The translations under genes were made by a program, and so were the position numbers. Below are positions 5,842 through 15,931 of a stretch of 64,000 nt of DNA, one piece after another. The notes beneath the pieces were generated by a model. That model saw nothing but the letters and a program-made list of their open reading frames with translations. It searched no databases and was not told the DNA's origin. Position 1 is the first letter of the stretch. The number at the start of each line of letters is the position of its first letter. This DNA comes from a bacterium. GTDB taxonomy: Bacteria > Sumerlaeota > Sumerlaeia > SLMS01 > JAHLLQ01. The DNA lies in assembly GCA_020444065.1 (NCBI GenBank), contig JAHLLQ010000007.1, positions 1 to 64,000 of the forward strand. Direction: 5' to 3'.

Positions 5842-8688
5842 TCAGAAGGCTCCGATATCCTTACGAACGCAGAAGACATAATCGACCGACGAGATATCGG
5901 GCCACGGCGAATTGGCACGCTCGAACGTGCGCCGGTGCAGCAAGTAACCGAATAGCTTTTTCCATTCCTGTTTTGCATCGTACGCCGGTCCGGCCTGGGG
6001 AGATTGATCCAGGTAGTGCCCAGGAATCCACAACTTCCAGATGTCGTCTAAACGATCCCAATCCAGCGTTTTCGGCGTCCAGAACATCCGCGAGCGGCCA
6101 CGATAAATGTCGTATTCCTGCTCAAGCTTGGGATACTTCGATTGCATGTCGACGTCAAGAATGATGAACGGCCACTTCTCTTCGATCGCTTTATTCACAT
6201 CCACCCATTCGGTCCAATCCACATCCCGCAGATACCACCGAACCGGCCAGATCGTCGCGCCCTTAACCAGAACCTTGACGTCCTTCTCTTTGATCTTCTC
6301 GTTGTAACTCGAAATCCACTCCGGACCGTTTCCGATCCGCGTCGTTCGGACGCTCGCAACCTCCTGGTAACGCGTCACAAGTTCGCAGTGATGCTTCAGA
6401 TCGTCCGTCGTGTGACCATAGACCATCTTCTCGCGCACGTCCCAGTTATTCCGGAAGCTCAGATTAATCGCCGCCTTCGCATTCCACGCAAACGCGATTG
6501 CCACCAATGCCAGCAACGCCGGAGCGAACCGCCGCCACTTCTTGTCCGCCCAGATCTTCTGCGCGTAACTGCCCATCAGGATGATCAGCGGAATCGCCGC
6601 GTGAATCCCAACCCACGGCACCTTCTCGCGCGCGTAACTCGCCGCACCGAACGCCGTAATGGCCCACCAGATCAGGAAGCCATGGAACTTCTCGCCCTTA
6701 TCAATCGCATGCCACGTCAACACCGTCCCCACGATCACCAGGAACGCGATGATGAACAAGTGCATGCCACTCGTCAGACTCAGCAGATCGTCCAGATGCT
6801 TCTGACCCGAAACGAGCGAATCCTTCGCGTCTTTCACAGGCTCGCCCGCGATCTTCTGCAAACCGGCCCGCCCATCGACTTCGACCTTCTCGATCTTATT
6901 CAGGTTATGAGTGAGGTACCCGGACCACTCCGCAGAATTGAAGTACACGGCGGAATACAGAACAAACACGATGATCGCCAGCGGATACAGGTACTTCCCA
7001 AGATCCGGCTTCGCGATCAGCCCAATCGCCAGAATTCCGCCCCACATCGCAAGATTCTTGAAATACGGAACAAGAACGAATTGTTCGATTCCCCCCTCGT
7101 TCCACGACGCCCCTGAGCTGTGGAACACAAGAGCGTGGAACCCCGCCATCGCAATCGCCGCCAGCAGGATTCCCACCGGCGTCACACGCGACCAGTGAAT
7201 CCGCTTCACCGCAATCATCCAGCCGGCAAATAGCGTCAGCACCGCCGGCAATTCGTACACCAACAAATTCACACCATGCATGTGGAACGGCCCACGGATG
7301 CGATGCCATTCATTCTGCCCCACCCAGTACCCCAGCGTCCGATGATAGATGTTGAACGGCCCATCGGGGTGCTTGAAGAACGTCGTGAACATCGCCAGGT
7401 AGAACGCCAGCCCGGCCAACAACGCACCGTAGATGAAGAACTGGCTCTTGTTGATGTTCGACCAGAACGTCGTCAGGAACTGCCGATGCCCAATCCGCCG
7501 CTCGACGATCTGTTTCACAACCCACATTCCGACAAATGAACCGACGATCAGGGCGATGTAGAAGAAGCGCCAGAATATGGGTCTCGCAAGAAGCCCATCC
7601 TTGTCCTCGATTTGCCCCATCCAACTCAGCGCCATCGGGATCGAACGAATCTTGTTTAGTGGGAAGTCATGTCCGATTGCCTGAATCACATCGGCATCGA
7701 AGTGCATTCCCTCTAGGACCTGCGTCAGCGTCAGTATCACAAATGCGATCAGCACCAACCCTGCCACAGCAACCGGTGGGAAACGAGGAGTCTCCGCCGG
7801 TGGCGTGTCCGCCTCATTCGGCGAAGGATCCTTGCCATTAAGAAGGCGCGCAGCAAGGTCGTGCACCACCAGCATCGCAAAGAATGTCACGCCCGTGAAA
7901 TACACAAAGACGCTGCTTTCCTTGTTACAGAACAACACCACAACCGCCAGGATCAGGCTCGCCGCCCAACCCGGCCTCCGCGTTCGCCACCACCAAAGCG
8001 CCGAACACACAATCCACAACGTACTGAAGAGGAATAGCGCATCGTTTCGATAGAACCGTTGATAGAACATCATCATTGGCGAAATCGTATAGAACGCCAG
8101 CGCCACCCACGTTCCGATTTCACCGAGCCAACGCCTCATCCCCCAGATAAAGAAGAAGCCAAAGAATCCCAATGCGCCGACGCCGATTCGCATCGTGTAG
8201 TCGCTGACGCCGAAAATATGAAAGACCAGATTCTGCAAGTGCAACATCGCCGGCCCGTGCAGGATTGGCAGGTACGTGTAGTTGAACTCGCGGTGAAGCT
8301 GATACTCCGTATAATACACAAACAGCGATTCGTCGTGCATGATGGGCTTGTCGCCCAGATCATAGAATCGCGTGAAGAAACACATCACGACCAACGTCGC
8401 AAACAGCGCCACCCGCCACGGCGTCCACCAGCCTCGCGGTTCCACCGGACACGCCGCCACGACAGGCTCGTCCGCTGGAGGCTCCTGCACAGGAGGTTCT
8501 TCCTGCGCCGGCAGCTCGGATTCCACCTCCGCCTCCTCGGGCGCATCCGCGTCCACTTCGGCAAGCGGCTCGCTCGTCTCTTCCGGCGCTTCCGGTTCTT
8601 CTCGCAGCTCGTCCATAACTTCCTGCTGCTCCATCTTCTCCGGTTCGGAGTCCTGAGGATGCTGGTTCTTATTCTTCTTCCGGCTCAT
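5842..8688 (-). CDS. Agl23/TIGR03663-like membrane glycosyltransferase-family protein
   Basis: 948 residues. After an acidic, low-complexity cytoplasmic tail (1-85) come many membrane helices. The first external loop has the MHDES motif (H118-D119-E120-S121) followed by YLPILHGPAMLHLQ, which is characteristic of the TIGR03663 'flippase activity-associated Agl23' family and of GT39/ArnT-like enzymes, where the Asp-Glu pair is catalytic. The C-terminal 250 residues are a soluble external domain. Its ATG overlaps the stop of the upstream DUF2298 gene (ATGA at 8685-8688), so the two are translationally coupled. The likely role is transfer or handling of lipid-linked sugars at the membrane; the acceptor is unknown. 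Confidence 0.8.
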   Translation of the reverse strand: MSRKKNKNQHPQDSEPEKMEQQEVMDELREEPEAPEETSEPLAEVDADAPEEAEVESELPAQEEPPVQEPPADEPVVAACPVEPRGWWTPWRVALFATLVVMCFFTRFYDLGDKPIMHDESLFVYYTEYQLHREFNYTYLPILHGPAMLHLQNLVFHIFGVSDYTMRIGVGALGFFGFFFIWGMRRWLGEIGTWVALAFYTISPMMMFYQRFYRNDALFLFSTLWIVCSALWWWRTRRPGWAASLILAVVVLFCNKESSVFVYFTGVTFFAMLVVHDLAARLLNGKDPSPNEADTPPAETPRFPPVAVAGLVLIAFVILTLTQVLEGMHFDADVIQAIGHDFPLNKIRSIPMALSWMGQIEDKDGLLARPIFWRFFYIALIVGSFVGMWVVKQIVERRIGHRQFLTTFWSNINKSQFFIYGALLAGLAFYLAMFTTFFKHPDGPFNIYHRTLGYWVGQNEWHRIRGPFHMHGVNLLVYELPAVLTLFAGWMIAVKRIHWSRVTPVGILLAAIAMAGFHALVFHSSGASWNEGGIEQFVLVPYFKNLAMWGGILAIGLIAKPDLGKYLYPLAIIVFVLYSAVYFNSAEWSGYLTHNLNKIEKVEVDGRAGLQKIAGEPVKDAKDSLVSGQKHLDDLLSLTSGMHLFIIAFLVIVGTVLTWHAIDKGEKFHGFLIWWAITAFGAASYAREKVPWVGIHAAIPLIILMGSYAQKIWADKKWRRFAPALLALVAIAFAWNAKAAINLSFRNNWDVREKMVYGHTTDDLKHHCELVTRYQEVASVRTTRIGNGPEWISSYNEKIKEKDVKVLVKGATIWPVRWYLRDVDWTEWVDVNKAIEEKWPFIILDVDMQSKYPKLEQEYDIYRGRSRMFWTPKTLDWDRLDDIWKLWIPGHYLDQSPQAGPAYDAKQEWKKLFGYLLHRRTFERANSPWPDISSVDYVFCVRKDIGAF

Positions 8689-11600
8689 CGCTCAACCTCC
8701 TCTCCGCCCTTGAAGGAATCCGGCACGCGGTAGATCACTGTCCCTTGATCCTCCGGGACATCCTCTCCTTCAACGCTCGAGAACACCTTCTCCCAGTCCT
8801 TGAACTTCTCGAGTCCCGGACCGGCGTAGCGCTGTTTCTCAATGCTCCCGACAATCACATAGTCGATGTTGTAAAACTCGAACAACTCGCGGACTTGATC
8901 GAGCGTCGCCGCGTTGTACATTTCCTCCGCGTCGGCCTTCACCTTCTCGATCAGATCCATCGAAGAAATCGCCCCCGCCTTCGGATCCCGCAGAGCCTCC
9001 GCCAGTCGCTCCTTCCGATCCTTGGACATGTCCGGGAACGTCTCGTCAATTCGCGCTGCCAGATTCTTTTTCGGCGCCGTCGCCAGCAACTTCAGTTTCG
9101 CAATCTGATCCTTCTCGTTGGCCGAGAACAGCTGCGTTCCAATCTCGTGAATCTTCAATTGGGCAAGCGTGAACCGCTGGGCAAAACGCCAAGCCAACTT
9201 GCTCTCAACCGGCTTGCCCCATCCGCGCCACTGCATCTCATGATGCGTCCAACCAACCATCGTCGGCCGGCCGGTGTTCGATGCGAATCGGCCATTCGCG
9301 CGATAGGCTTCCGAGCCCGGCGCCTCCAGAATGCGGGCCTGCGGCTCCATATTTTCCAGTATCCAATCAATTGCCTCGGCGTCGCCCTTCATGCCGGGCA
9401 TTTCATCCATGTACGCGATCGCATCCAGCGTGCGAACTTTGTAAGTGTTTGGCTTCTTTTCATAGTAGCTCGGTAGCGGTTCAATAAACAGACTCCGCGT
9501 CCTCAACGCCGTCGACGAGTACGGATACAACATGCCGACCAGGAACAGCGCGACCGCCAGCACCGCCGCCGGCGACATCAGCGCCCACGTGCGGATCGTA
9601 TTCATCGTTTTCGGGACGTTTCCGAGAATCGGCAGCCCAACTGCGAACGGAATAACCAGCGTGACGACCAGAAGAATCAACAGAATCGCCAGGACCAATG
9701 CGAACCACGGATCCAGCAGCCCCCGCAGTCCCGCCAACTTCAGCATCCATGGAACGACAATAAAGACGCCAACCAGGTAAGCATAAACCACCGGGTCCGT
9801 CAGCGACTGCACCAATCCGCGCGGCTGTTCCTGTTCGCTCGGGCGGAACATCTCCGCAAATCGACTGACGGCAAATACCATCCCACCCGCCATGATGGCC
9901 CACAGCGGATAGTAAATCTTAAATGGCGTATTGTATCTTTCCAGGTAACCCGAGTACGTATCGTCGAAGTGCAAGACCTCGACAAACCATTGATAGAAGA
10001 ACGCGATCGACAGGAACACCCACACCGCGCCGTCCGCTTTGCGATGCCGAGCCGCCGCCAGAATGATCGATGTCGCCATCAATGAAATCGACAGCGGCCC
10101 CGCCCACTTCGTCATGTAGTTAATCGTAAATGCAAACAGTCCGACAAAAACCATCCAGTACGCAAACCCGCGCCCCTGGGTCCATCGCCGCGTTTGCTTG
10201 ATTCCAAACGCCAGCCACATGACCAGAATCGGAATCAGGAACAGACCCCAGTGGACAAAGAAATCGCGCAAGTCCGTCCGCAACTCCGGTGGGAACGGAT
10301 TAACGGGGGAACGACTCCAGAACTCCTTCCAGAAATCGCCCGACGTCTGCAGCAATGTCGGGCTCAAACGCGGAGGCAGCTTGCTGACGAGAAGTTGCTT
10401 TTCCTGCACCAGCGGCGAATGGAAATACAATTTGAACGGCAGAATCGTAAACAACGCCACAAACCCACAAACGGCATACGCCGAACCGACCGTAATCCAC
10501 CAACGCTTCAACGGGCTCGGCCGATACAACGCCCACCACGCCGCAATCGCCGCCAGAATCAGGAACGCAATCGAGTCTCGAAGAGCCACCAGTCCCGCCG
10601 ATGGCAACTCGAGGTCCTCGACCACGCTCTTGCTTGCCACAGCCGAATCTGTTGTTGTGACGACAAGATCCTGTCCTGACGCGAAGTAACCGCCCGCAAA
10701 GTTAAATCCAAGCGATAACACCACCGCAACGGCAGCACACGCTGCTCGCAATTCCCACCGTTGCACAAGAACCGCGCTCAGCCAGCTTCCCACCCAGAGC
10801 ACGACAATTCCGCCCAGCCAGAACTCCGGCTTGCCAAACATCACGACAACGCCGTGTTGCATATTATAGACAAACGCGGCGACCAACGTCAGAACGACAA
10901 GCATTCCCGCGAAGCCGATCCATCGCCAACCCATCCCGCATTTGACTTTTCGCAAAGCGATAATCAGCGCGATCAGCAACAACGGCGACATCACCACCGC
11001 GTCCCAGATATTCACCGGGAACACCATGCCGATTGTCACGCCCATCGCGATCAGGTCTGGCCAGACGCGCTCGAACCAGCGCCGATCCGTGCGAACCATT
11101 CGCATCGAACGGCGCAGCAACGAAAGCACCGAACATAAAATCAGCAAACTGTACGGAATTGCCATATGGTGCGGATGCAAATCGCCCAGGATCGCAGTGA
11201 AGTACGGAAACTCCGTAATCGTCCCCGAACTCTTCTGCCCTGGCGGCGAACTCTTAATCGCACGACTCGATCGCCAGAAATCGACCTTCGCAAGATTCTC
11301 CGGACTGAAACGCAGGTATCCCGGAGACGCCAAGATGTCCTTCAACCTGCGATCCCGTTCCCCACGAAGCTTATCTCTTTCCGGTTGCGAGAGATCAGCG
11401 AAGATCGCATCCGCGATCCCGCCCATCACAGCCAACTCCTCGCCGCGCACATCGACGACAGGCTTTGGTTTTTCTTCCTCTGTCTTGTCCTCGGATTCTT
11501 GGCCTTCTTCTTCTTTCTCTTGTTTCGCTTTCTCGAGGGCCGCTTTGGCTTTCTCTTCCGCTGCCTGCGCCTTGGAGATGTTCTCTTCGGTCCAGAGATC

Positions 11601-12650
11601 GTTATCCTCCAACACGGCGATCTTCAGCGGGACCTCCAGCCGCTCCCTCACCGCTCCGGCGACAGCCTGCGGATCGCGCGTTGCCAATTGTTGCCACGCA
11701 TCCAGATTGCCGAAGAATGCAATCGCAAACGCGCCCAGCAATCCCCACACGATCCCGCGCGGCAATGACACCGGACCCACGCGGCTGCGCCTCGGAAACA
11801 ACTGCACCAGGTTGAACACAAACGCGAATCCCATCGCGAAGCTCAACCCAAACACCGTTGCCAATCCGAAGTTGAACGCGTACCGCCCCTGCATGCCGAT
11901 CATCTTCGCCAGCGTCGCAACCGTCAGGTGCCCACCATAATAGTAATTCGTCGGCTCGCCCAGGAACCATGCGTCCGAAGGCGGCATCGACGATGACTGC
12001 ATGATCGAATTCAGATGATTAAAATTCCCGAACTTCTCCGCCGCCGACATTCCCGTGTCGTACGTAGCATAAGGAATATAAGACCGAACATTCAGAAAGA
12101 AAACAAACGCGAACAGAAAGCACAACTGCGCCGCTAGAAACGGAATCGCAATGTTCCGCAGGCGGCGCTTCAACTGGCCGTACTCCCCTGCCCAGGCCAG
12201 CGCCGACGACACCGCAATCAACAAAACGGCAAACCACGCCGTCACGCCCCAGTGAGGCAGATGAACCAGTCCCAGAAATACAAACAATCCCGCAGGCCAG
12301 TACAGCCGAACAAGCCCCAGCAGATCGCGCTCTTTGCGCGCCCGCTTCTCCACCATCACGCGCCAGCCGCCGATGCCCACAAACACAACCCCTGCCATCA
12401 GCATCGCCGCGCGGAACACGAACGCCTGCGGGTCGCTCAGGAACCACCGCATCGAGAGCGCCCATGTGACAAACACCGTCAGCGCGATCCCCGCGCCCAT
12501 CGCAATCCCGGCGCCGCGGTCGGCAAGTCCGCGGAAGAAACGCATCACAAGCGGCAACGCAGCCAGCGAGATGACAACGCACGTCAGCCACCAGCCGAAC
12601 CCGGTCATGAGACCATCCCGCCACCAGGAAATATTCGTCATGAAGTACAT
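8685..12650 (-). CDS. DUF2298 (chlor_Arch_YYY) giant membrane protein, predicted glycosyltransferase
   Basis: About 1321 residues from the ATG at 12650 (MYFMTNISWW); the frame is open to 12728 but the extra 26 residues are Pro/Gly/Arg-rich and unlikely. It has more than fifteen membrane helices. The family signature is present: LVMRFFRGLADRGAGIA near the start, then MPPSDAWFLGEPTNYYYGGHL and YFTAILGDLHPHHMAIPY, the conserved loops of the DUF2298/TIGR03662 family found in Chloroflexi and Archaea. A charged helical insert of about 45 residues (AEEKAKAALEKAKQEKEEEG) is unusual. It overlaps the Agl23-like gene by four bases. The two probably form one surface-glycosylation module. Confidence 0.82.
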   Translation of the reverse strand: MYFMTNISWWRDGLMTGFGWWLTCVVISLAALPLVMRFFRGLADRGAGIAMGAGIALTVFVTWALSMRWFLSDPQAFVFRAAMLMAGVVFVGIGGWRVMVEKRARKERDLLGLVRLYWPAGLFVFLGLVHLPHWGVTAWFAVLLIAVSSALAWAGEYGQLKRRLRNIAIPFLAAQLCFLFAFVFFLNVRSYIPYATYDTGMSAAEKFGNFNHLNSIMQSSSMPPSDAWFLGEPTNYYYGGHLTVATLAKMIGMQGRYAFNFGLATVFGLSFAMGFAFVFNLVQLFPRRSRVGPVSLPRGIVWGLLGAFAIAFFGNLDAWQQLATRDPQAVAGAVRERLEVPLKIAVLEDNDLWTEENISKAQAAEEKAKAALEKAKQEKEEEGQESEDKTEEEKPKPVVDVRGEELAVMGGIADAIFADLSQPERDKLRGERDRRLKDILASPGYLRFSPENLAKVDFWRSSRAIKSSPPGQKSSGTITEFPYFTAILGDLHPHHMAIPYSLLILCSVLSLLRRSMRMVRTDRRWFERVWPDLIAMGVTIGMVFPVNIWDAVVMSPLLLIALIIALRKVKCGMGWRWIGFAGMLVVLTLVAAFVYNMQHGVVVMFGKPEFWLGGIVVLWVGSWLSAVLVQRWELRAACAAVAVVLSLGFNFAGGYFASGQDLVVTTTDSAVASKSVVEDLELPSAGLVALRDSIAFLILAAIAAWWALYRPSPLKRWWITVGSAYAVCGFVALFTILPFKLYFHSPLVQEKQLLVSKLPPRLSPTLLQTSGDFWKEFWSRSPVNPFPPELRTDLRDFFVHWGLFLIPILVMWLAFGIKQTRRWTQGRGFAYWMVFVGLFAFTINYMTKWAGPLSISLMATSIILAAARHRKADGAVWVFLSIAFFYQWFVEVLHFDDTYSGYLERYNTPFKIYYPLWAIMAGGMVFAVSRFAEMFRPSEQEQPRGLVQSLTDPVVYAYLVGVFIVVPWMLKLAGLRGLLDPWFALVLAILLILLVVTLVIPFAVGLPILGNVPKTMNTIRTWALMSPAAVLAVALFLVGMLYPYSSTALRTRSLFIEPLPSYYEKKPNTYKVRTLDAIAYMDEMPGMKGDAEAIDWILENMEPQARILEAPGSEAYRANGRFASNTGRPTMVGWTHHEMQWRGWGKPVESKLAWRFAQRFTLAQLKIHEIGTQLFSANEKDQIAKLKLLATAPKKNLAARIDETFPDMSKDRKERLAEALRDPKAGAISSMDLIEKVKADAEEMYNAATLDQVRELFEFYNIDYVIVGSIEKQRYAGPGLEKFKDWEKVFSSVEGEDVPEDQGTVIYRVPDSFKGGEEVER

Positions 12651-12835
12651 CGAAATCCGACCCCTTCCGGGGGATTCAGGACCCGGCCGGCCACAACTCA
12701 CCGCCGGGCGCGGACCGTATCCTGCCACAAAGCGCCAGAGGACCGGATCGCGCCCACGACGTCAAGCGCAGTAGTGTCAAAGGTCGAGAACCCCAGAGCC
12801 GCCCGCAGCCGATCGAAACCCGCGACCATCGAAAC

Positions 12836-13957
12836 TCAGTCGCCGAACGTCGTTCCCACCAGCTTTGCCGACTGCACCCAGCGATGGTCCGGAGGGACCA
12901 GTTTCTTGTTCCCCGCCACCTCTTCGAGAGGAATCAGCGCCGTCTCGTTGTTCCGCAGCGCCACCATGTTTCCATACTCCCCGCGGTGGATCGCTTCGGC
13001 GCATGCCGTACCCAGCTGCGTCGCCAGGATCCGGTCCGCCGCCGAAGGTGTTCCCCCACGCTGCAGATGTCCCAGAATCGTCAGCCGCGACTCCTGCCCC
13101 GTCAGCTCCTCCAGCTTCTTCGTCAGCTTCATCGTGTGATGAACGTGCTGTTCGTGAAACTTCTGTAGCTTCTCCGAGGCAGCCTTCTGCGCCTCCTTGT
13201 CCCCGGCCTCATCGCGCTCACGGACGAGTTTCGCGATCTTCTGCGAGTCCTTCACTGAAACAGCGCCCTCCGCCACGGCCACGATGCTGAATCGCTTGCC
13301 CCTGCGGGTACGTCCGCGGATTGCCGCCGCCACCTTCTTCACGTCGTACGGGATTTCCGGAATCAGGATCACGTCCGCTCCCCCGGCGATCCCGGCGCCC
13401 AGCGCCAACCACCCCGCGCGGTGCCCCATGATCTCCACCACGATGATGCGGTGGTGGCTCGTTGCCGTGGAATGCAGCCGATCGATCGCCTCCGTCGCGA
13501 TCCCCAGCGCCGTGTCGAACCCGAACGTAATGTCCGTTCCGCCCACGTCATTATCGATCGTCTTGGGCAATGTCACCACGTTCAGACCCGCCTTGTGCAG
13601 GCGGAACGCGTTCTTTTGCGTCCCTCCCCCGCCAAGACATACCAGGCAATCCAGGTGGTGCTTATTGTAGGTATCGATGATCGCGCCGGTCATATCTTGT
13701 ACCCGGCCGCCGACATTCATTCGATGAGGCTTGTCTCGCGAAGTCCCCAGAATCGTTCCGCCATCCGTCAGAATTCCCGACAGCAAACGAATATCCAACG
13801 CCATCGTCCGGTCATGAACCAGCCCCCGAAACCCCTCTCGGAATCCTGTGAACTGCATGCCGAACTTCTCGTGGCCGGCCTTGCCGATGCCTCGAATGGC
13901 AGCGTTCAGCCCGGGACAATCGCCCCCACTGGTCAGGATTCCAACGTGTTTCGTCAT
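12836..13957 (-). CDS. pfkA: 6-phosphofructokinase
   Basis: 373 residues, soluble. It phosphorylates fructose 6-phosphate in glycolysis. It carries the phosphate-donor loop [12 protein letters not shown] (7-18), PKTIDND (131-137) with the catalytic Asp, MGHRAGWLA (177-185) and the late GHLQRGG motif. The donor-specificity positions are informative. The site that is Gly in ATP enzymes and Asp in pyrophosphate enzymes reads Gly here (GGGGT, 109-113), while the PKTIDND lysine is a residue more typical of the pyrophosphate and mixed group. ATP use is more likely but not certain. Enolase and aldolase lie downstream in the window, so glycolytic genes are loosely grouped. The upstream gap to the ClC gene is 83 bases. 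Confidence 0.92.
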   Translation of the reverse strand: MTKHVGILTSGGDCPGLNAAIRGIGKAGHEKFGMQFTGFREGFRGLVHDRTMALDIRLLSGILTDGGTILGTSRDKPHRMNVGGRVQDMTGAIIDTYNKHHLDCLVCLGGGGTQKNAFRLHKAGLNVVTLPKTIDNDVGGTDITFGFDTALGIATEAIDRLHSTATSHHRIIVVEIMGHRAGWLALGAGIAGGADVILIPEIPYDVKKVAAAIRGRTRRGKRFSIVAVAEGAVSVKDSQKIAKLVRERDEAGDKEAQKAASEKLQKFHEQHVHHTMKLTKKLEELTGQESRLTILGHLQRGGTPSAADRILATQLGTACAEAIHRGEYGNMVALRNNETALIPLEEVAGNKKLVPPDHRWVQSAKLVGTTFGD

Positions 13958-14040
13958 GGTGTTCTCCGCATGGGGGATTGCGACTCAAGCGGAGCATCTC
14001 CGCACCCATGGGAGAAGGCAAGGATGGAGTGCCAGACGCC

Positions 14041-15876
14041 TTATTCCCGTATGACCTTCCGATAAGCCTTCAACACCTGGCCGCGATAGACCACGCCCAC
14101 CACCCGGCGTTCCTCCAGGTTGTTCACGATCGCGATGCCTTCGCTGTCGCTCGAACCGAAAATCTCAATCGCCTGGCTCGCCGGTGAATCCGGCAGCAGG
14201 TACGGCGGATTCGGATCTGCCACATCCTGAGCGATCAGCACCGCTTCGCCTAACTCGCCGAGATTCAGCACTGTACGGAGGTCCGTGGTCGAGACGATGC
14301 CTTGCAGAACGCCCTTCGAGTTCGTCACCACGAACGCATCGTCATCCGTCGACCCCAGCAGATCCAGGATGTGATCCAGCGTATTCTCCTGGCGCAGATT
14401 CACGAACTCCTTCTTCATGATATCGCCGATGGGAATTCGCAGCAACGGATCGCGTCGGACGCTCGTTTCCTCCACGTCGAACCCATCGCGCAGCAATGAC
14501 AGCGTGTACACCGAGCCCTTTCGCAGGCTCGACGTCACCAGCGAGCTGATCGCCACCGTGATCATCAGCGGCAGCACCAGTTGATAGTGCGCGCCGGCCA
14601 CCTCGTACAGAATCAGCATCGCTGCCAGGGGTGTCCCGATCGCGCTGCTCACAACTCCCGCCATGCCCACCATCGCGAACACGCGGAAGTCCGGCGACCA
14701 CGTCGGCATCATCTTGTCCACCACAAGACCGAACGCCCCGCCCAGGAACGCGCCCGCGATCATCGCCGGAGCAAACGAACCGCCCGTACCGCCGCTACCC
14801 AGCGTCAGGCTCGTCGCCACGATCTTCAGCCCACAGATCAGAATCAGCGACAGGACCACTGTCCGGACGATCTCCGGGCGCGAACTCGACGCCAGCACCA
14901 GCTTGTTTACCGTTTCGTAGCCCTCACCCAACACTCCCGGCGCCTGCAGGCCGATGATGCCGACCAGCAATCCACCGATGGCCGGCTTCGCCCACAGTGG
15001 GACCTTAATCGCCGAGAACACGTCGTGCATCCAATACAGCGCCGTCGTCAGCAGCGCCCCCACGATTCCACAGATCACGCCCAGAACGGCGAACTGCAGC
15101 ACCAGCAGCAGGCTTGGCTGAATCGTCTCCAGGCTGTTCCGGCTCAGTTGCTCGAACGCCGGATCATTCGGCATCAGCGCGCTCGAAACGACCGACGCCA
15201 CAACAGCCGCCACGACCACCGGGGCGAACTTCCGCACGTTGAAGTCCCGCATGATCAGCTCGAGGGAGAAGATCACCCCCCCGATCGGCGCATTGAACAC
15301 GGCCGCCAGCCCCGCCGCCGACCCGCATCCGATCAACGTCCCAACCTGCTCTTTGCGCACATGGCCCCGTGTTCCGACCAGCGACCCCACCACCGATCCG
15401 ATCTCGATGATCGGACCCTCAGGCCCGGCCGAACCCCCTGAAGCGATCGTCAGCGGCGACGTTGCCGACTTGATCGCCATCGATGGCTGCAGGTTGATCT
15501 GACCCGTCGCCACCGCCTTCATCACGCTCGGCACGCCGTGCCCGCCGCGTAGATGCAGGAGCTTGTAAATCAGCAGCCCCACAACCAGGCCGCCAATTGC
15601 CGGCAGTGCCGCCTGGAGCAGTACCTCCCCGCGATGCGCCCCGAAATCCTTGAAACGGAACAGCGAGGCATCGTCCCCGAAGAAGAACTCGTGGCTTTGC
15701 AGCAGCACCCAACGGAAAATCGTCGATACCACACCCATCAGAAGACCGACCACCACCGACAGCATCAGCAGATAGCCGCCCTCCGACGTCTGGGTCCAAT
15801 GACGAAGGAAAACCTTCAGATCGGACCACGATCTGATGGCAAGAATAGGAAAACGCTTGGTCATGATTACGGGCAT
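14041..15876 (-). CDS. ClC-family chloride channel/transporter with CBS pair
   Basis: 611 residues: a ClC membrane core (about 30-450) followed by two CBS domains (about 480-611) that usually bind adenine nucleotides and gate transport. The external gating glutamate is in GPEGP (E153). The GGxFAP-type motif appears as GSGGTGGSFAPAM. In FNAPIGGVIFSLELIM the position of the E. coli proton glutamate E203 is a leucine, which suggests a channel or a loosely coupled transporter. The first ion-binding loop reads GGHGVP rather than GSGIP. Start 15876 or the ATG at 15864 are both possible. Located in the inner membrane, same strand as pfkA and the histidine kinase. Confidence 0.9.
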   Translation of the reverse strand: MPVIMTKRFPILAIRSWSDLKVFLRHWTQTSEGGYLLMLSVVVGLLMGVVSTIFRWVLLQSHEFFFGDDASLFRFKDFGAHRGEVLLQAALPAIGGLVVGLLIYKLLHLRGGHGVPSVMKAVATGQINLQPSMAIKSATSPLTIASGGSAGPEGPIIEIGSVVGSLVGTRGHVRKEQVGTLIGCGSAAGLAAVFNAPIGGVIFSLELIMRDFNVRKFAPVVVAAVVASVVSSALMPNDPAFEQLSRNSLETIQPSLLLVLQFAVLGVICGIVGALLTTALYWMHDVFSAIKVPLWAKPAIGGLLVGIIGLQAPGVLGEGYETVNKLVLASSSRPEIVRTVVLSLILICGLKIVATSLTLGSGGTGGSFAPAMIAGAFLGGAFGLVVDKMMPTWSPDFRVFAMVGMAGVVSSAIGTPLAAMLILYEVAGAHYQLVLPLMITVAISSLVTSSLRKGSVYTLSLLRDGFDVEETSVRRDPLLRIPIGDIMKKEFVNLRQENTLDHILDLLGSTDDDAFVVTNSKGVLQGIVSTTDLRTVLNLGELGEAVLIAQDVADPNPPYLLPDSPASQAIEIFGSSDSEGIAIVNNLEERRVVGVVYRGQVLKAYRKVIRE

Positions 15877-15931
15877 TCAGTTCTCGGTGAGGCGGATCGG
15901 GATATCGGGGAAATTCTGGAACAGGCACCTA

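Noticed and set aside
14581-15441. 286-codon plus-strand frame opposite the ClC gene
   Set aside because: Rich in Arg, Gln and His, no recognisable domain. The ClC gene on the other strand is unambiguous.
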